A DNA stretch of 49,755 bases. Origin: an uncultured Clostridia bacterium (GTDB lineage: Bacteria > Bacillota > Clostridia > Christensenellales > Borkfalkiaceae). The position numbers and the translations under genes were made by a program. The number at the start of each line of letters is the position of its first letter. Position 1 is the first letter of the stretch. Below are positions 1-6,958 of this stretch, piece after piece. The notes beneath the pieces were generated by a model that made no database searches, was not told where the DNA came from, and saw only the letters and a program-made list of their open reading frames with translations. The DNA is taken from the NCBI GenBank assembly GCA_944376295.1, contig CALWCE010000013.1, positions 1-49,755 on the forward strand, given 5' to 3'.

Positions 1-1184
1 CGCAGAAGGGAGATGACGAGCGAGGGCATCCCCATGCCGAGCCCTTCGAAGGTGCCGCTGATGACGACGGATAGCGCCGAGACGATGAACCCCGCCGAGA
101 TGATGCGAAGGGCGGAAGCGCCCGCCTCGATGGTCGTGTCCGTCTCCGAAAACAGCCCCATGAGCTGCTGCGGGATGACAAGGCAGAGGATGGTACCCAC
201 CGCCATCACGCCGATGCTCAGAAGCAGGGTCAGGCGGAAGATGGAAAGCACGCGGTCTCTTCGCCCCGCGCCGAGGTTGTATCCGACGAGGGGGCGGATG
301 CCCTGCACGATGCCGCTCACCGTAAAGTAGATGAAGGTCTGCAATTTATAGTAGACGCCGAGGATGAGCACATACGTCTCCGCAAACGCCGCAAGGATGG
401 CGTTGAGCAGGGTGATCATGAAGGAGGGCAGCGCCATGTTGAGCGAGGCGGGGATGCCCACCGCATAGAGCTTGAAGGCGATCTTTTCTTTCGTCGCTTT
501 GCCGAGGCGGATCTTCACGGGGATGTTCGCCCGCCAAAAGACGATGAGATAGGCAAGGAGGGAGAGGCACTGCCCGATGCCCGTCGCGAGCGCCGCGCCC
601 ATGACGCCCATTTCGGGGACGGGGCCGAGGCCCGAGATGAAGATGGGGTCGAGGATGATGTTCGCGACGGCGCCCACCGCCATGCAGAACATCGTCGTTA
701 TCATCTTGCCCGTCGCCTGCAAAATTTTCTCGAAGGCGAGGCTCAATGTCAGCACGGGCGAAAAGGCGATGACGACATAGAAGTATTCGAGCCCGTAGGA
801 GACGGTCGCTTCGTCCTTCGTGAACATGCGGAGGAAGGGCGCGATGAAGAGGCAGCACAGCCCCGCGAGCAGCACGCCGTGGACGGCGCTCAAAAGGACG
901 CCGAGTGCGGAGGCGCGGTCGGCTTCGCGGTAGCGCTCCGCCCCCAGATAGAAGGCGACCGCCGCGTTGATGCCCACGCCGAAGCCGATGCCCACGGCAT
1001 TCGCAAGGTTTTGCAGCGGGAAGACGAGGGAGACGGCGGTCATGGCGCTCTCGTTCCATTGCGCGACAAAGTAGCTGTCGACAATGTTGTAGAGCGAGTT
1101 GATGAGCATGGAGAGGACGATGGGAAGCGCCATTTTCAGCACGAGCGGCAGGACGGGCTTTTCTTTCATGAAGGTCTGATCCAT
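1..1184 (-). CDS. MATE family multidrug/Na+ efflux transporter (3' end outside window)
   Basis: The complement from 1184 reads MDQTFMKEKPVLPLVLKMAL and continues open to base 1, about 394 codons of the usual roughly 450. Alternating hydrophobic helices, an early N-terminal SLYNIVDSYFVAQ segment and a repeated second half (GIRPLVGYNLGAG) are typical of MATE transporters, which export cationic drugs or metabolites by Na+ or H+ antiport in the cytoplasmic membrane. The ATG at 1184 is preceded by AAAGGAGCC at good spacing. A promoter lies at 1411-1440, leaving a leader of about 220 nt that contains a terminator hairpin, so expression is probably attenuated. Substrate cannot be told from sequence. 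The C-terminus lies outside the window. An overlapping open frame at 346-1275 on the same strand is arginine-rich nonsense in another frame. Confidence 0.9.
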   Translation of the reverse strand, partial: MDQTFMKEKPVLPLVLKMALPIVLSMLINSLYNIVDSYFVAQWNESAMTAVSLVFPLQNLANAVGIGFGVGINAAVAFYLGAERYREADRASALGVLLSAVHGVLLAGLCCLFIAPFLRMFTKDEATVSYGLEYFYVVIAFSPVLTLSLAFEKILQATGKMITTMFCMAVGAVANIILDPIFISGLGPVPEMGVMGAALATGIGQCLSLLAYLIVFWRANIPVKIRLGKATKEKIAFKLYAVGIPASLNMALPSFMITLLNAILAAFAETYVLILGVYYKLQTFIYFTVSGIVQGIRPLVGYNLGAGRRDRVLSIFRLTLLLSIGVMAVGTILCLVIPQQLMGLFSETDTTIEAGASALRIISAGFIVSALSVVISGTFEGLGMGMPSLVISLL

Positions 1185-1255
1185 AAGTTGGCTCCTTTGC
1201 GTTGGGGTTAAGGGCGGCTGCCCGAACGGGGCGCGCGGGGGAAGAGGCGCGCGAG

Positions 1256-1293
1256 GGCTCGTAAGAGGCGTGCATGGCTCGTAAGAGACGTGC
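1256..1293. repeat. 20-bp tandem duplication in the MATE leader
   Basis: The 18-bp string GGCTCGTAAGAGGCGTGC (1256-1273) recurs with one change at 1276-1293. It lies between the leader terminator and the transporter start codon. No function is evident. Confidence 0.5.
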
Positions 1294-1332
1294 GGGGGCG
1301 CTCTATAAGGCGCTCGGGGCGAATTTTGCCGT

Positions 1333-1363
1333 AAAAAAGCCACACGGCGGCAGGCTGTGTGGC
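1333..1363 (-). terminator. Terminator hairpin inside the MATE leader
   Basis: Minus strand: GCCACAC, an 11-nt loop, GTGTGGC, then TTTTTT. It lies between the promoter and the transporter gene, about 40 nt after the predicted start of transcription, so it would stop most transcripts unless an alternative structure or a translating ribosome relieves it. A 24-codon GTG-initiated leader frame spans the hairpin but has no convincing ribosome binding site. Confidence 0.6.
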
Positions 1364-1410
1364 GAAAAGATGACTGAGCAGGAAAAATCCACAACGATTT
1401 TCGTGCCGTT

Positions 1411-1440
1411 ATCATATCACGGCGGCGGGGCGGCGGTCAA
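1411..1440 (-). promoter_or_regulatory. Promoter for the MATE gene
   Basis: On the minus strand TTGACC (1440-1435) and TATGAT (1416-1411) are separated by 18 bp. Transcription would start near 1404, giving a leader of about 220 nt ahead of the transporter start codon. Confidence 0.6.
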
Positions 1441-1639
1441 GCGATTTTGCGGGGGAAAACAGCGGGCGCGTGGCGGCGCCGCGGATGTTGTTGTTCTCGC
1501 AGGGTGTGTTTCGGCACCCCTTGTCCGGTGTTGTTGCGGCATGGATCCGGATCGGAAACATTGTAATGGGTTGCCATGATGCTGACGCTTTCAAAGTTTT
1601 TGGAATACAACGGCGGAGAAAACAATTTTTGCCTTGCTA

Positions 1640-1668
1640 TTGACGAACGGGATGCCTTATGATATAAT
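1640..1668 (+). promoter_or_regulatory. Promoter of the GNAT / TIR-GNAT operon
   Basis: TTGACG (1640-1645), a 17-bp spacer, and a perfect TATAAT (1663-1668). The start near 1675 rules out the upstream in-frame ATG at 1634 and fixes the first gene's start at 1703. Confidence 0.8.
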
Positions 1669-1702
1669 AAATTTCATAAAAAGACGGAGGGGTGTGATAT
1701 AT

Positions 1703-2296
1703 ATGATCTTGATCCATGACGGGGAAGAGATGACGGACAGACAATTGCTGCAGGCGCTCGCGCTCGATCGTTCCGTTTACCCTCAGAATTATTGGCTGGA
1801 TGAGGAAGCCGCTCTCAATTATCTCCATTCTCGTCCCGAGATCTATACCTATGCGGCAGAAGGGGACGATCTGGTCGCTTATCTCAATATGAGCTGTGTC
1901 GACGAAGAGAGCTATTGGAAATTGCTTGGCGGGAAACAAAACGATCTCTGCATTTCTTCCGAAAACTTGTTAAGTCCCGTTGCGGGGCGCAAAAATTATT
2001 TGTATATTTCATCGATCGTGGTATCCCCTGTTTATCGCGGGAAGGGCATTGCAAAAAGATTATTGTCCCGCTTCGGTGAAAAGCTCGCCGTGCTGCGCAA
2101 GAACGGGATATATTTTACCGACATCATAGCCGACGTGATCAGTCCCCATGGGGAAAAATTGTGCCTGTCACTCGGGATGCGCTTTGCAAAGGATTCGGCA
2201 TGCGGCGGGAAATTGTTTTATTATACCATGGAGCAGGGCGAGCCCAACGCCGCGCTAGACAGATTGATCCAAAAATTATGCGGAGGGGAAAGATGA
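1703..2296 (+). CDS. GNAT family N-acetyltransferase
   Basis: A 197-residue protein. The acetyl-CoA pyrophosphate-binding motif A is clear: VVSPVYRGKGIAKRLL at about residues 108-123, with the RGKGIA loop, preceded by a beta strand (YLYISSI) and followed by the C-terminal GMRF segment. GNAT enzymes move an acetyl group from acetyl-CoA to an amine on a small molecule or protein; the substrate is unknown here. ATG 1703 is chosen because GGAGGGG lies at 1687-1693 and the promoter lies upstream. The stop overlaps the start of the TIR gene (ATGA), which implies translational coupling. A GNAT gene again sits beside TIR genes at 34863, so the association is probably functional. It may be a modifier in a conflict system rather than a housekeeping enzyme. 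Confidence 0.85.
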   Translation: MILIHDGEEMTDRQLLQALALDRSVYPQNYWLDEEAALNYLHSRPEIYTYAAEGDDLVAYLNMSCVDEESYWKLLGGKQNDLCISSENLLSPVAGRKNYLYISSIVVSPVYRGKGIAKRLLSRFGEKLAVLRKNGIYFTDIIADVISPHGEKLCLSLGMRFAKDSACGGKLFYYTMEQGEPNAALDRLIQKLCGGER

Positions 2297-3348
2297 ATAA
2301 TTTGTATAAATATGATATGTTTATATCCTATGCAACGAAAAATGCCGACATTGCGCAGTATGTCGTCGAAAAGATCGAACGGCGCGGAAAGCGTTGTTTT
2401 ATTGCGCCGCGCGATATCAATTCCGGTGCGGACTATGCATCGGAGATCATTAGGGGGATCAGCAATTCTTTGGCGGTGCTTCTGATCTTTTCGAGCGAGT
2501 CCGACAAGTCGGCATATGTTCTTCGGGAAATCAATTCTGCCGTTTCCCGTAATAAAACGATCATCCCTCTGCGGATAGAGAATTTTCTGCCTTCGGAAGC
2601 ATTGGAATTTTATCTCGGACCGACGCATTGGCTCGACGCCTTTCCTCAGGTGCTGGATACGCATTTAGACAGTATCTTGTCTATCCTGAAGGGGTTATCG
2701 GCACAGTCGGAAGAGCCATCCGCGAAGGAGGTCGTGTTCTCCGGCATGCAAACGGTGGAGATAAGCGATCTGTTGGCGGCGGGTTGGACCAAAAAGCAGA
2801 TCACGCTGCGCGAGATAGAGCTTGACTATCTATGTGTGCCGTCCGATCGGTATAATATGAATGATATGACCGAGGGGGTGCTCGAAGATTGGATAGACAG
2901 CGTGCAGGAGAGTGCGGATACTTCCTGCGCACTGGTCCGGGACGACCAAATCATCGGGTATTGTGATTTCGATCCCGTGGAGAGACAGGACTTTGAACTG
3001 CTCCGGACCGGAAGCACGATGATCAAAGCGGATATGATCGCGCTTTATGCTTTCGGAGGACAATTTGACGCATACATTGCCATGGCGGCGGTGGATCCCG
3101 ATCATGCTTCTCAGGATGCCTATTTGAGAATTTTTGATTGGATCTTTGCCCGGCTGGATAAATGGAACGAGGAAGGTATTTCGATCGATCGTATCGGGAT
3201 CTCTGTCTATCAGCCGCTTCTGGAAAAGTTCTGTAAAGCATTGGGGTTTGAATATGCGGGTATCAATCCCGCAGGCGGTAAGATATATGAAACCACCATG
3301 GAGAAATTATCGGAAAATAATTTGTATCGTAAGCGCAGATGTTTTTAA
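2293..3348 (+). CDS. TIR domain protein with C-terminal GNAT-like domain
   Basis: 351 residues. Residues 5-135 are a bacterial TIR domain: YDMFISYA at the start, RCFIAPRDINSGADYASEI as the box-2 loop, LLIFSSES, and a glutamate at about position 79 in YVLREINSA, where TIR NADases carry the catalytic Glu. The remaining residues, roughly 160-345, look like a GNAT fold (ALVRDDQIIGYCDF strand pair; FCKALGFEYAG near the end), but the RxxGxG acetyl-CoA loop is not visible, so this half may bind a ligand instead of catalysing transfer. The start is ATG 2293 after GGAGGGGAA, overlapping the upstream GNAT stop by 4 bp. TIR domains cleave NAD+ or make signalling nucleotides in bacterial immunity. NADase activity is inferred, not shown. 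Confidence 0.8.
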   Translation: MNNLYKYDMFISYATKNADIAQYVVEKIERRGKRCFIAPRDINSGADYASEIIRGISNSLAVLLIFSSESDKSAYVLREINSAVSRNKTIIPLRIENFLPSEALEFYLGPTHWLDAFPQVLDTHLDSILSILKGLSAQSEEPSAKEVVFSGMQTVEISDLLAAGWTKKQITLREIELDYLCVPSDRYNMNDMTEGVLEDWIDSVQESADTSCALVRDDQIIGYCDFDPVERQDFELLRTGSTMIKADMIALYAFGGQFDAYIAMAAVDPDHASQDAYLRIFDWIFARLDKWNEEGISIDRIGISVYQPLLEKFCKALGFEYAGINPAGGKIYETTMEKLSENNLYRKRRCF

Positions 3349-3478
3349 GGAACTCCTTCCTGAACGGAGAAGCCCGTTTTGAGTTGCGTCGTTTTAGATC
3401 CCGTCGCCAATCGTCACACGCTGCATAAATACCGCCCCCTCTGCTTACAATGATTTTTGCGAAATTCAAATGGGATAC

Positions 3479-3507
3479 TTGATTTTAGAGGGCAAATGTG
3501 ATTTAGT
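3479..3507 (+). promoter_or_regulatory. Promoter of structured leader RNA, copy A
   Basis: TTGATT (3479-3484), 17 bp, TTTAGT (3502-3507). The predicted start, base 3514, is the first base of the outer stem of the leader RNA, the same geometry as in copy B at 30954-30982. Confidence 0.55.
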
Positions 3508-3513
3508 GGGATA

Positions 3514-3658
3514 GCCCAACAATTGAATGTCAAAACACACGGTACGAAGCGGCATTTCGTATCTCTTTTCCGTGTGTTTTGGAAATTGTTGGGCGACAAA
3601 CGGAGATACCTTAATGCAGGGCGTGTCTCCGTTCGGAGGCGCGCTTTTTTACGCCCTG
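3514..3658 (+). ncRNA. Structured leader RNA with pseudoknot and terminator, copy A
   Basis: Outer stem 3514-3524 pairs with 3584-3594 (11 bp, GCCCAACAATT). Second stem 3531-3542 pairs with 3570-3581 (12 bp, CAAAACACACGG). The apical part holds GGCATTTCGTATC (3551-3563), whose GCATT and GTATC segments are complementary to GATAC (3605-3609) and AATGC (3613-3617) downstream, a likely pseudoknot. AATGCAGGGCGTGTC then leads into a terminator-like hairpin, 3621-3630 with 3635-3644, followed by TTTTTT, while CAGGGCGT and ACGCCCTG can pair around it. Copy B near 31 kb keeps the loop motif and pairing but has different stem sequences. I do not recognise the class. It lies in the 5' leader of the broken lipoprotein gene at 3684. 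Confidence 0.75.
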
Positions 3659-3683
3659 TAAAGAAATTTTATGGAGAGAACTT

Positions 3684-4550
3684 ATGAAAAAGCTTGGCAT
3701 TTTGCTGTTTGCGGCTGCTTTTGCGGTTTGCGGGCTTGCGGTGTTTTCTGCATGCGATTAGCCCGAACACACGCATAGTTTCGGTGATTGGAAAGTTGTC
3801 GCCGAGCCTACTTGCACCGAAGAGGGCTTGCGTGAGCGAGTCTGTACCTGCGGCGAGAAGGAGTCGGAAGAGATAGAAGCGCTTGGTCATACGCCGGGCG
3901 AGGCGATCAAAGAGAATGAGGCGGCTGCGACCTGCACGACGGGCGGCTCGTATGAAGAAGTCGTCTATTGCGCCGCATGCGGCGAAGAACTCAGCCGCAA
4001 GGCAGTGGAAGTCGTTTCCCTCGGGCATGACTATGTAAAGGGTGTTTGTTCGTGGTGCGGAGAGGCGGAGCCTTTTACGGAAGGGTTGATATTTGAACTT
4101 TCGGGGGACGGGGCTTCCTATACGGTTACGGGCTATAAAGGTACTTCTACAGAAGTTTATATTCCCTCCTATTATCAAGGTTTGCCTGTTTCTTCCATTG
4201 GCGACAGAGCGTTCGAGTGGTGCAGCAGCCTGACAAGCATTATGATTTCCGATAGCGTCATTTCCATTGGAGAGTGGGCGTTCGGGGGTTGCAGCAGCCT
4301 GACGAGCGTTATGATCGGCGACGGCGTCACTTCCATCGGCGGGTGGGCGTTCAATGAATGCAGCCGGTTGGAGAGTGTCACGATCGGTGATGGTGTTACT
4401 TTCATCGGCGAGTGGGCGTTCTTTGAGTGCAGAAGTCTTGAGACTGTTTATTATCGAGGCAGTGAAGAAGAATGGAATGAGATCGAAGTCGAGTCTGCTA
4501 ATGGAATGCTTGAAGACATAGAGATCGTTTTCAATTTCACGGGCGAGTGA
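3684..4550 (+). pseudogene. BspA-like leucine-rich repeat lipoprotein, interrupted by in-frame TAG
   Basis: ATG 3684 (after GGAGAG) starts a lipoprotein signal peptide ending LAVFSAC, with the lipobox cysteine at residue 24. Codon 26 (3759-3761) is TAG, and the same frame then runs open to 4550. The downstream part has cysteine-containing repeats (VCTCGEKE, VYCAACGEE, VCSWCGEAE) followed by about four LRR_5/BspA repeats of 23 residues (IGDRAFEWCSSLTSI, IGEWAFGGCSSLTSV and so on). Such proteins are displayed on the cell surface and bind host or partner proteins. One base change (GAG or CAG to TAG) would explain the stop. It is either a recent pseudogene or, less likely, read through or wrongly sequenced. 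A further ATG at 3828 exists but would lack a signal peptide. Confidence 0.8.
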
Positions 4551-4560
4551 GTGATGAGCG

Positions 4561-4594
4561 GCGGGCGTTTGCTAACTTGCAAACGCCCGCTTTT
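4561..4594 (+). terminator. Rho-independent terminator after the LRR gene
   Basis: GCGGGCGTTTG pairs with CAAACGCCCGC across a short loop, followed by TTTTACT. It lies 10 bp after the stop codon at 4550. Confidence 0.75.
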
Positions 4595-4660
4595 ACTCCT
4601 TCCGCCGCGCGCGGCAGAGAGAACCGCCTTTGCCGCATATCACGTTTTCTATAATAAGGC

Positions 4661-4876
4661 GACTCCCTCAGTCTCGCTGCGCTCGACAGCTTCTTGCGCG
4701 GTAGAGACCGCGTTTCGGTCAGGAAACGGCGCGCACAATGCGCCGTTTCCAAGTTCGTAGGCGGTCAAAGCCACACCGTGGCTTTGACAAAAAAGCGCCT
4801 GCTCACCCCTTACACAGGGGAAGCTAAGTTAAGGTGACTTCTTCCGCCGCGCGCCCGCGGGAGCGGGCGCGCGGCA
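4661..4876. repeat. Cluster of dispersed palindromic repeats
   Basis: This stretch holds no gene. It contains a copy of a dispersed element (CTCCCTCAGTCTCGCTGCGC at 4663-4682; related copies at 17482 and 30869) and stacked inverted repeats: GGAAACGGCGC/GCGCCGTTTCC, GTCAAAGCCAC/GTGGCTTTGAC followed by AAAAAA, and CCGCGCGCCCGC/GCGGGCGCGCGG. Such compound hairpins resemble non-coding, miniature repeat elements of clostridial genomes. No terminal repeats with target duplications could be defined. Confidence 0.6.
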
Positions 4877-4957
4877 CCTCCCTCCCCGAGGGAGGCGAGG
4901 GAATAAAATTTACTCCCTCAGTCTCATCATCGGCATTCGCCGAATGATGAGCCAGCT

Positions 4958-5040
4958 CCCCCGAGGAGGCGCCTACAATAAGGAATTTTACAGATCAAGA
5001 AAGCATTTGCTCGCCCCCCGAGGAGGCGCCTACAATAAGG
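4958..5040. repeat. Direct repeat pair, 26 bp
   Basis: A 26-bp string beginning CCCCCGAGGAGGCGCC and ending TACAATAAGG occurs at about 4958-4983 and again at 5015-5040. The intervening 31 bp have no coding potential. A related AATAAGG tail also occurs at 4653. The pair is probably part of the dispersed-repeat family. Confidence 0.65.
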
Positions 5041-5062
5041 TGGCTCTTTCCGCCGCGGGCTC

Positions 5063-5091
5063 TTGACAGAAGGGGGCGGATGAGGTATGAT
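5063..5091 (+). promoter_or_regulatory. Promoter of the HAD phosphatase / oxidoreductase operon
   Basis: Consensus TTGACA (5063-5068), 17 bp, TATGAT (5086-5091). Transcription should start near 5098, which excludes the in-frame ATG at 5080 and leaves a leader of only about 12 nt before ATG 5110. Confidence 0.8.
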
Positions 5092-5109
5092 AGAGGGCGG
5101 GGGAATACT

Positions 5110-5766
5110 ATGATCGAAAACATCCTCTTTGACCTCGACGGGACGCTCACCGAACCCTTCGAAGGCATCACCAATTCCGTCCTCTATGCCCTCCGTAAAT
5201 GCGGCATCGAGGAGGGGGACAGGGCAAAACTCAAAGCATTTATCGGGCCGCCGCTCCTTTCGTCCTTTTCGGAATTTTACGGCATGACGCAGGAGGAAGC
5301 CCGCCGCGCCGTCTCCTTTTACCGCGAGTACTACGCGGAGAAGGGCATCTTCGAAAACGCGGTCATTGCGGGCATCCCCGAACTTCTCTATTCGCTGCAA
5401 AACGAGGGGTGCAGCCTCTTTGTGGCGACGTCCAAGCCCGAGCCCTTTGCGGGGCGCATCATCGAGCGCTTCGCCCTTTCCCCGTACATTGCGCGCGTCT
5501 TCGGGGCGAGTCTCGACGAAACGCGTACCGAAAAGGGGGAAGTCATCGCATACGCCTTAAAAGAGGGCGGCATCGCGAAAGAGAGCGCCCTCATGGTGGG
5601 AGACCGGAAGCACGACATTCTGGGCGCGAAGGAGAACGGCATCCGTTCGATGGGCGTGCTGTTCGGCTACGGCAGCCGCGAGGAGCTTACTTTGGCGGGC
5701 GCGGATCTGATCGCCGAAACGCCCGAAGAAGTCTTGCGTCTCTATCAAAAAATCAAAAGCGCGTGA
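5110..5766 (+). CDS. HAD family hydrolase, phosphoglycolate phosphatase-like
   Basis: 218 residues. Motif I is FDLDGTLTEP at residues 7-16 with the nucleophile and acid/base aspartates. Motif II is VATSKPE, and motif III/IV is MVGDRKHDILGAKENG with a conserved lysine region before it. The cap domain of about 70 residues between motifs I and II matches class C1 (Gph/PGMB-type) enzymes that dephosphorylate small sugar or glycolate phosphates in the cytoplasm. The exact substrate cannot be assigned. The start at 5110 is set by the promoter at 5063-5091; the leader is only about 12 nt and its ribosome binding site (GGGGGAA) is weak. The next gene begins 39 bp after the stop and is probably co-transcribed. 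Confidence 0.85.
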   Translation: MIENILFDLDGTLTEPFEGITNSVLYALRKCGIEEGDRAKLKAFIGPPLLSSFSEFYGMTQEEARRAVSFYREYYAEKGIFENAVIAGIPELLYSLQNEGCSLFVATSKPEPFAGRIIERFALSPYIARVFGASLDETRTEKGEVIAYALKEGGIAKESALMVGDRKHDILGAKENGIRSMGVLFGYGSREELTLAGADLIAETPEEVLRLYQKIKSA

Positions 5767-5805
5767 GCGCGGAGCGCGGCAGGGCCTGCCGCAAAGGAGC
5801 AAACG

Positions 5806-6747
5806 ATGTTTGGTTGGGCATTTTTGGGCTGCGGCAATATCGCCGAGCAAGTCGCGAATGAGCTCGTTAACGAAGCGGGGCAGAAGATCGTCTCCTGTTG
5901 GAACCGCTCGCCCGAGCGCGCGCAAAAGTTTGCCGTCAAGTACGGCGCGCGGGCATATCTGACGGCGGAAGAAGCGTTGAAGGCGGAGGGCGTGAACGCC
6001 GCCTATATCGCCGTGACGGCAGACAAGCACCTCGACTATATCCGCCTGTGTTTGAATGCGGGCGTGCCCGTCCTTTGCGAAAAGCCCTTCACCGTCAACA
6101 CGGGGGAGGCGGAGCAAGCTTTTTCACTCGCGAAGGAGAAGGGGCTGTATCTTTGCGAAGCCATGTGGACGTGGTTCAACGCGCCCGCGCGCACCGTCCG
6201 TGAGTGGCTGCCCAAGATCGGCGCCGTGAAAAAGGTGACTGCCAAGTACTGCGTGCCCATTTCGGGCAATCCCCGCCTCGTCGATCCCGCGCGTCTCGGC
6301 GGTGCGCTCGTCGATATCGGCGTCTATCCCATCCGCTATACTTACGAACTCTTCGGCATGCCGAAAAAGATCGTCTGCGAAGGGAGCGTCGAGGGCGGCG
6401 TCGACCATAAGGAGAAGGTGACGCTTTTCTACGACGGCTTTGAAGCAGAGCTTATGATCGATATGGACGAATTCAAGGGCGAAGAGTTCGTCATCGAGGG
6501 CGAGAAGGGTTGTATCCGCGTGCCGTGGTTCCACGCGGCGCAGGAAGTTCTCCTCACGGGCGAAGAGGAGGCGCGCTTTGAGGACGGCTCGCCCAAGTAC
6601 GGCACCGAGATGGCGCGCGTTTCGGAGGAGATCGCAAACGGGTGCAAAGAGAGCGCCTTCTGCCCGCCTTCGCACACGGTGGACGTCATGCGCATCCTCG
6701 ACGAATGCAGGCGGCAGATGGGGCTCGTCTACCCGAGCGAACGCTGA
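5806..6747 (+). CDS. Gfo/Idh/MocA family NAD(P)-dependent oxidoreductase
   Basis: 313 residues. It has an N-terminal Rossmann motif GWAFLGCGNIAEQV, the AAYIAV strand, and the diagnostic EKP motif (VLCEKPFTVN, about residues 89-98) for cofactor and sugar binding. The C-terminal alpha/beta domain contains GGALVDIGVYPI, typical of the dihydrodiol/1,5-anhydro-fructose reductase branch. These enzymes oxidise or reduce cyclic polyols and sugars using NAD(P)(H). AAAGGAG lies 6 bp before ATG 5806. It follows the HAD phosphatase closely, so the two may handle a sugar phosphate and its derivative. Substrate is unassigned. Confidence 0.88.
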   Translation: MFGWAFLGCGNIAEQVANELVNEAGQKIVSCWNRSPERAQKFAVKYGARAYLTAEEALKAEGVNAAYIAVTADKHLDYIRLCLNAGVPVLCEKPFTVNTGEAEQAFSLAKEKGLYLCEAMWTWFNAPARTVREWLPKIGAVKKVTAKYCVPISGNPRLVDPARLGGALVDIGVYPIRYTYELFGMPKKIVCEGSVEGGVDHKEKVTLFYDGFEAELMIDMDEFKGEEFVIEGEKGCIRVPWFHAAQEVLLTGEEEARFEDGSPKYGTEMARVSEEIANGCKESAFCPPSHTVDVMRILDECRRQMGLVYPSER

Positions 6748-6808
6748 GCGCATGGCTTGTTTGCGCGGCATTCCGCGCGGCGTTTTATGGCGCAAGAACC
6801 GATAGGAT

Positions 6809-6851
6809 ACAGCCAAAGAGGGGGGGATGGACCGCTTTTCGGCTGTTTTTT
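6809..6851 (+). terminator. Probable terminator after the oxidoreductase
   Basis: ACAGCC...AAAG pairs with CTTTTC..GGCTGT around a G-rich loop and is followed by TTTTTTG. The stem is imperfect. It closes the operon that begins at 5063. Confidence 0.5.
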
Positions 6852-6907
6852 GTTCAGTCACGGTCCAATCATGCCCATGTCACACAAAGTCGTGACGGAA
6901 TATGAGT

Positions 6908-6935
6908 TTGACCGCGCACCAAAGAGCGGTATAAA
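6908..6935 (+). promoter_or_regulatory. Promoter of the epimerase gene
   Basis: TTGACC (6908-6913), 16 bp, TATAAA (6930-6935). Start of transcription is expected near 6942, just ahead of AAGGAGG at 6944-6950. Confidence 0.65.
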
Positions 6936-6958
6936 TATAATAGAAGGAGGTGAGCCTC

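Noticed and set aside
346..1275. Long open frame on the minus strand (309 codons, Arg/His/Pro-rich)
   Set aside because: It is a shadow of the MATE gene in another frame; the composition is unlike a real protein and it starts upstream of a good ribosome binding site used by the true gene.
1634..1702. Upstream ATG extension of the first GNAT gene
   Set aside because: A consensus promoter (1640-1668) lies inside it, and the ribosome binding site favours ATG 1703.
3514..3658. Retron, attC site or IS-end explanation for the long hairpins
   Set aside because: No reverse transcriptase, integrase or transposase gene is near; the two copies lie exactly in 5' leaders between promoter and ribosome binding site and share loop motifs, not stem sequence.
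6950..6958. GTG start for the epimerase
   Set aside because: The GTG overlaps the AGGAGG ribosome binding site; TTG 6959 has correct spacing.
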